25,000 bases of DNA, taken from assembly GCA_012295275.1 (NCBI GenBank), contig CM022675.1, positions 1,703,019 through 1,728,018 on the forward strand, in the 5' to 3' direction. Below the pieces are notes generated by a model, which was not told the origin of the DNA, did no database searches, and saw nothing but the letters and a program-made list of their open reading frames with translations. Origin of the DNA: Chrysomallon squamiferum (lineage: Eukaryota; Mollusca; Gastropoda; Neomphalida; Peltospiridae). Positions 9,641 to 25,000 of the stretch are shown here, piece by piece; within the stretch, counting starts at the first letter, position 1; every line of letters begins with the position of its first letter. Made by a program: the position numbers and the translations under genes.

Positions 9641-11448
9641 TAATACTGGTTTCTGTAATAGAAGTACTAGTCGTAGAAGTGCTCGCAATATTGAATTTAT
9701 TGTTGTAGTTTAGTAATGATTTCCATCAGCCGCCTTCAACAAAAAAAAACAACAAAAAAAAACAAAACAAAAAAAGAATGAAAGAAAAAGATTAAAACTA
9801 GAAATTTTTTTTCCATCCGAATAATAATAAAATAAATAAACAAAGAAAAAAACGAATAAATAAATACATAAACAATTTCATAAACAAACATAGACTGCAT
9901 ATATGATCACCGAGATATGTATAGTAACTATTGACTCAAAAAGTGTTCAGTTGATTTTATCAGAATCAATGTCTATGATAACTTACTCCTGAAAAAAAAT
10001 AAAATAAAAATTTTTATAATAATAATAAAAATAATAATAATAATTTTAATAACAATCTGCATGTGTGATAACAACAATAAATGAATAAGAACAACAACAA
10101 GAAGATATATATATCATATATATAAAATATATCATGCATGAAATGCTGTTTTTTTTATGTCAACAAAATAGATGTAAACCTTTTTAGGACACATTTTTGT
10201 ATATTTATTTCAAAACGGATAACACAGTGTAGGTTTGGGTCGCGGTTTATTTGAAGTGTTACAACAAACAAATATACGTTCAGTTGACTTTTTATAAATG
10301 TATTTATATATAGGTTACAACTGTAAATGTATTTTTACACGTTCTTATATGTATGGTACATTCAAAATGAATAAATACAATTTGTGTGTATCTGTATTTG
10401 ATACAAAAATAAATGTACATGTAATTTCGATATATATATATATATATATGTCAGTACGATATGTCAACAAATACACTATGTATACAGTTTCGATATGTTT
10501 GTATGTATGCTCGCTTTCAATTTGCGTGTGTGTGCTGTGTGTGTTTGTTTCTGTGTGGCATTCGAATTTGTGTAAATGTGAGAGTTGACTTTCTCCTCTA
10601 GATATATTCCGTTCCCGAATATGTCAACGAAGAGTCTTTTTACACTTTCTAGTAAATGTACATTCAAATCCTAAAACACATATCTACCAGTGCCAGGTTT
10701 TCCACAAAATGTAAGTCAATACAGAAATGACGAAAGTCGAAAAGAACGGCGTGCTTCGGGGTAAGCGATGATTACAGTCTGTCATACGTTCTAGTCTGGG
10801 TGTCATACGTTCTAGTCTCGTAAGCGGCATTTGACTGGTTAGTGAAGTCCTGATTTGACTGTCTGCTTCAGCGCCATTGCCGAGTCTAATGAGAGATACA
10901 TAAAACAGAGAATATTAAAATCCTGTAACACATAAATACACACAGATATACACATATAAATACATCAACAAATTCACGAAAAATTACACGTTTCACAAAT
11001 ACCGGCAGAAATACGATATATTCTGACACATCACTCCTAGACACACACACGTACATATGAACATACATATATGAATAAAGTCATGTATACATATATAAAT
11101 ACATACATCCGTGTTTCACGAACTATAAATTAATAAATAAATAACGAAACAGACAACATATTTTTCTTCTTCCCCAAGAATTTCGTAAAAAGAAGTTTTT
11201 ATTATATGGACGACAAACGCAATTAATCCGAACCATAAGTAAATTCATATAATATTACTTCTGTTGATGTCGTTGCTGATATGCTTTTTTTATCATTATT
11301 GGTTGCAATAGCTCGAGTAATAGTCGTTGCCGTAGCAATAGTAGCAGCAGTAGTATTAATATTTGTCGATATTTGTTTATGTCTTTGTTGTTGTAGCCTA
11401 GCATCTTCCGTGACAGTACTACAACAAAATTAAATAATAAAAATAATA

Positions 11449-11505
<57 letters not shown>

Positions 11506-11916
11506 CATTTGTTATACTCTTTATTTTTTTCTTTAATGTTATTGCCAATGGTACAGTATAAAAAACACAATTTACAAAACATAAATGCAAGAAACAAAAA
11601 AAAAAAAAAAAAAAAAAAAAGCGCGATAACAGGTGCTTTCAAAACAGACATGGAGTATTTCACAATCGAGCTCCTTTTTTTACCTGATTGATATATCTGC
11701 GTGGTTATATTAAATATATATTTTTACCGATACAAAAACAAAACTGAGATAACGAATACTTATTCAATAGCTTCTAGTACCGCAACAAAGAAACAAAACG
11801 TTTTCATATGATCTTCCCCTTGCAAATTTGTTCGTGATATTATTTTTTCTATCATACACCAACTTTTTACCATGTCTAGAAGACGAGAAACTGATAGTGA
11901 AGTTTTTGCTGCACGA

Positions 11917-11959
<43 letters not shown>

Positions 11960-12040
11960 TTGTTATTAAATTTAAAGTATTGTTTGTCCTGTCTGTCAAC
12001 CAAATATTATCTTTCTATCGTTTATAATTGTACGGAATTC
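9641..12040. other. Intergenic, low-complexity and unclassified sequence
   Basis: Holds (AAAT)/(AAAC) runs, (TA)n at 10429-10450 and 11922-11955, (AAT)n at 11449-11502 and poly-A at 11597-11620. An 18-bp sequence TGTCATACGTTCTAGTCT is repeated at about 10780 and 10801. Flank-like sequence near 11200-11270 resembles 8980-9022 plus 9640-9660. No gene recognised. Confidence 0.5.
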
Positions 12041-13240
12041 AGGAAGATCAAAAATCCAAACTACCAAATTTCGCCACAAAAAAGTGACCTTGGAACATTT
12101 TACAAAAAGGTGCAATGATCCTTTACTCCTGCAAATGGAATCTGTCCGAATGCCAATCCTACAAAGAAAGCTCTTTGTTGCTGTTGTTCTATTAATAATT
12201 TTATACTGAAAATCAATAAGAGCGATTTGATTAGTACATAATCTAGATGTTAAACTTTTCCCATGTTAGTGGGTAGTTGTCCTCATTTATTATTTCAGAC
12301 CAGCGGATTTGCGCTGTTGTCAGATCTACGTTTCTAGACAGTATACTATAATATTCACAACAACCTTTATTCATTGTTCTCATTAATAACATATACATTG
12401 GACACAAAGTAATATATAGATTTATCTTTCCTTGTAATTGTAGGACAATGCATTTCTACTTTTCAGGGATACTATACATTAACATTTCGTAATCTAAAAG
12501 GGTTTCTCGTATGTTAAATCTACAAAAGGAATGATGTATCCTGTTTCTGTTAAAATATTTCAGATTTGTATTATACCATTATTATACCAGTTACGGAGAA
12601 ACAATGATTTGTACTTGAAACGTGTGGTATCATAACGGCTCATTTACTATTTGCTCACAATTTTCAACTTTTATTTTTAGCACAAAATCTTTCAATGCAT
12701 TCCATACATTATTCGAAAAAGTATTTTTTAATTTTAAACTTATATATTCACCAACATTGGCTCCCAGTTTTGATATAGCTAGATCATCTATTTATTTCTT
12801 TAAAAACGATTTCCATTTATACCGATTGAAAGTAGCGTCTTAACCAAGCAACTTTTAGAACTTTAATTAAATTTAATGTTTCAACCATTTCTAATCCACC
12901 CTCGGTATAATTTTTTGTGATAACTCAGCGTTACATACTATCTGGACCATCTTTCCATATCAATTGGAAAATCATTTTATTTAGTTTTAATATACATTCT
13001 TTAGATGGATTTGCTAGGCTGGTTAAAATATGAGTTAGTTTTAACATAGCTAATGTTTCTAAAAGCGTTACCCTACCACGCCACGAATTTAACAGTTTTT
13101 TTCTATTTTCACCAGATTTTCGTCCACATTTAGTGTCAAATATTGTCTAGTTGTTTATTAAGTGTTACACCTAGAACCTCAAAATTGTTTTCACACCAGA
13201 CTAGACTTAGCCGTTTCAGTGTTTCTCCCATAGTATTCGC
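12041..13240 (-). mobile_element. Decayed LINE: C-terminal part of a reverse transcriptase
   Basis: Read on the minus strand from 13220 down, in shifting frames: WCENNFEVLGVTLN; RVTLLETLAMLKLTHILTSL; LNKMIFQLIWKDGP; YTEGGLEMVE; VLKVAWLRRYFQS; EPLWYH; ILTETGYIIPFVDLTYEKPF; YSILSRN; LCRIGIRTDSICRS; GSLHLFVKCSKVTFLW. The order matches the region C-terminal to the RT active site in L1/Tx1-like non-LTR retrotransposons (TLLETLA-x-LKLTH, IWK, GGLEM, WLRR, C-x-HLFxxC-like end). Several stops and frameshifts; 5' part absent. Clade assignment is tentative. Confidence 0.8.
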
Positions 13241-13345
13241 AAAGAAATAATAATAATAAAAAATAAACAAGCTACCACAACAATAAATAAAGAAAACAAG
13301 TAAATAAACAAATAAAAGAAGTAAACAAAGAAACAAAAAAGCGAA
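13241..13345. repeat. AAAT/AAAC low-complexity tract at the LINE edge
   Basis: Mixed AAATAAAC repeats and GAAACAAA units bound the truncated end of the LINE remnant. Phe/Leu/Tyr-rich minus-strand frames here are repeat artefacts. Confidence 0.7.
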
Positions 13346-13481
13346 CAAAAGAAACAAATAAATAAATACAGAAGTAAACATAGCCTGCATTCATGACACA
13401 GAGACACGTATATGAACTTTTAACACAGAATATGTCCACTGTACTTGAACCCATGTCTACCATATCAGTGGTTCAGTAAAT

Positions 13482-13485
13482 AATA

Positions 13486-13546
<61 letters not shown>
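13482..13546. repeat. (AAT)n microsatellite
   Basis: About twenty AAT triplets. Around it (13550-14200) the DNA is unique in appearance but carries no recognisable gene; TATGTTAATAAA is duplicated near 13682 and 13713. Confidence 0.85.
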
Positions 13547-13547
<1 letters not shown>

Positions 13548-14205
13548 TGAATAATGATAGTAATAATAAGAACACTGAAAAATGTTTCGTTTACCAGTCG
13601 TGATCATGATGATGATAATAAATCTGATATAAAATCCGGTAATGCACTGAAACGAACGTATCACATAGACAGAGCAAAGTTTATGTTAATAAAAACGAAC
13701 GCTTTTTATATTATGTTAATAAACGCTTTTTATATTTCTTTCCAAACAAATCACGAAGTGTAAGTGAGGAAAAAGGTTTATATGTATAAATATGTATTTA
13801 AATATTCTTATTTGAATCGTGCTTCAATAAATGTGTAAGTACACTTTGTATATGTTTCTGTATCTGCTACATGAATAACTATTTTATCATATGACATCAA
13901 TGGAGGAGCTACATTGCAGAATCTGTCAGAGAAAATCGCTACAAAATTAACTTTCACTTCAAGATTGCTCCATTATTTCTTCACTGCAACTCGGCTTGTA
14001 CAACTTGAACAGTGACCGTACCCTCTATTACACAGGAATCAAATTAGAAAATTTTGGTACGGGATCAATCTGCGCATATTTTATTTTCCTACTCAGTATT
14101 TGTGTGTACCATTTAGTTCATTGCCATGGTTATCATGTCTGTGTGTGTGTTTGGGTATGTATATACATACATATTTGTTAATCAGTCCATCTGTCCCTTT
14201 TTCTA

Positions 14206-14245
14206 TCTCTCTATCTATCTATCTATCTATCTAACTATCTATCTA

Positions 14246-14285
<40 letters not shown>

Positions 14286-14557
14286 TACACAAAAAAGGAC
14301 ATATAAATATAATAAATATAATGGATAAATAAAAAAATTTTTAAAAAATAGTGAAAAAAAATATAAGCATTTAAACATTTGTTTTCCTCCGTTACTAAAT
14401 GATTTAAAATGAAAATGTACAGACACAATTAAACAGAGAAAAAGAGAGAGAGAGAGAGAAAAGAGAGAGAGAAAGAAAAAGAGAGTCAGAGAGAGAGAGA
14501 GAGACATTCAGATTAGAGACACACAGAGAAACAAACATAATAAGATATATATAACAT

Positions 14558-14595
<38 letters not shown>

Positions 14596-14650
14596 CACAC
14601 AGAGAGACAGAGAGAGAGATATATATATATATAGAGTCTGTTCACAATGT
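14206..14650. repeat. (TATC)n, (TA)n and long (GA)n tracts upstream of gene B
   Basis: TATC repeats at 14206-14248, TA at 14249-14277, and purine-rich GA runs at about 14445-14505 and 14563-14620. They lie 220-650 bp before the gene B start codon. GA tracts can act as nucleosome-excluding promoter elements in animals; here that is only a possibility. Confidence 0.7.
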
Positions 14651-14859
14651 GTACTAAGTCTGTAGTGATGTTTTGTGTAAGTAATACTAGAGATGTGTAT
14701 ATATGTAAAACTGAGGGACGACTTACGCCTAGACCAAAATATAACATTATGATTATTTATGTATTTATTTGTTTGTTTGTTTGTTTGTTTGTTTGTTTGT
14801 TTTTTGTTTATTTATTTATTCATTTATTCGTTTAATCTTCTTTACAGTATAAACTGAAT

Positions 14860-24984
<10,125 letters not shown>

Positions 24985-25000
24985 GTGAGTTTATTTGTTT

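Noticed and set aside
10780-10818. 18-bp direct repeat TGTCATACGTTCTAGTCT as possible regulatory pair
   Set aside because: Only two copies, far from both genes; most simply a small tandem duplication.
12622-12843. Plus-strand 73-residue frame
   Set aside because: Antisense of the LINE remnant, whose coding sense is the minus strand.
13996-14181. 61-codon frame with a hydrophobic stretch
   Set aside because: Runs into a TG repeat, no homology recognised, no splice partners; probably chance.

Overview
The window is AT-rich animal genomic DNA, packed with long trinucleotide, tetranucleotide and dinucleotide repeats, in which short protein-coding exons are bounded by clear GT/AG splice sites. 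The exon content (EGF, ZP and SRCR domains), decayed Tigger and LINE copies and the ATT/TTTA/ATAC microsatellite style suggest a lophotrochozoan, most likely a mollusc. I cannot name the species from the sequence.

Layout. Positions 199-3801 hold the last six visible exons of a plus-strand gene (gene A) whose 5' part lies upstream of the window. They encode one SRCR half, a further SRCR domain with a collapsed first half, the C-terminal half of a ZP domain, a furin-type site, a transmembrane helix and a 25-residue cytoplasmic tail. Positions 3802-14840 form an intergenic stretch with no gene that I can support. It is filled with microsatellites, an inverted pair of about 183 bp, a Tigger (pogo-type) DNA transposon remnant (9021-9640) and a minus-strand LINE reverse-transcriptase remnant (12041-13240). 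Positions 14860-24984 hold a head-to-tail paralogue (gene B), from signal peptide through the furin-site exon. Its final transmembrane exon would lie just beyond the window.

Gene B can be read exon by exon: signal peptide, EGF, EGF, ZP-N, first strands of ZP-C, four SRCR domains (each two exons), rest of ZP-C, furin site and hydrophobic patch. All splice phases agree except at one 2-nt shift in the first SRCR exon. The product would be about 900 residues, a type I membrane or shed/polymerising extracellular protein.

The points of most interest are: (1) the SRCR array sits inside the ZP-C subdomain rather than before it; (2) the intron within SRCR4 of gene B begins with eight 55-62 bp tandem copies of the exon end plus its 5' splice site, each holding an 18-nt stop-free micro-exon-like segment between CAG and GT (GC in one copy); (3) the last ZP-C exons of genes A and B are about 98% identical while the exon just before is about 85% identical, with an abrupt boundary that suggests gene conversion; (4) both genes carry lesions or rearrangements in SRCR domains. 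Identity figures are hand counts.
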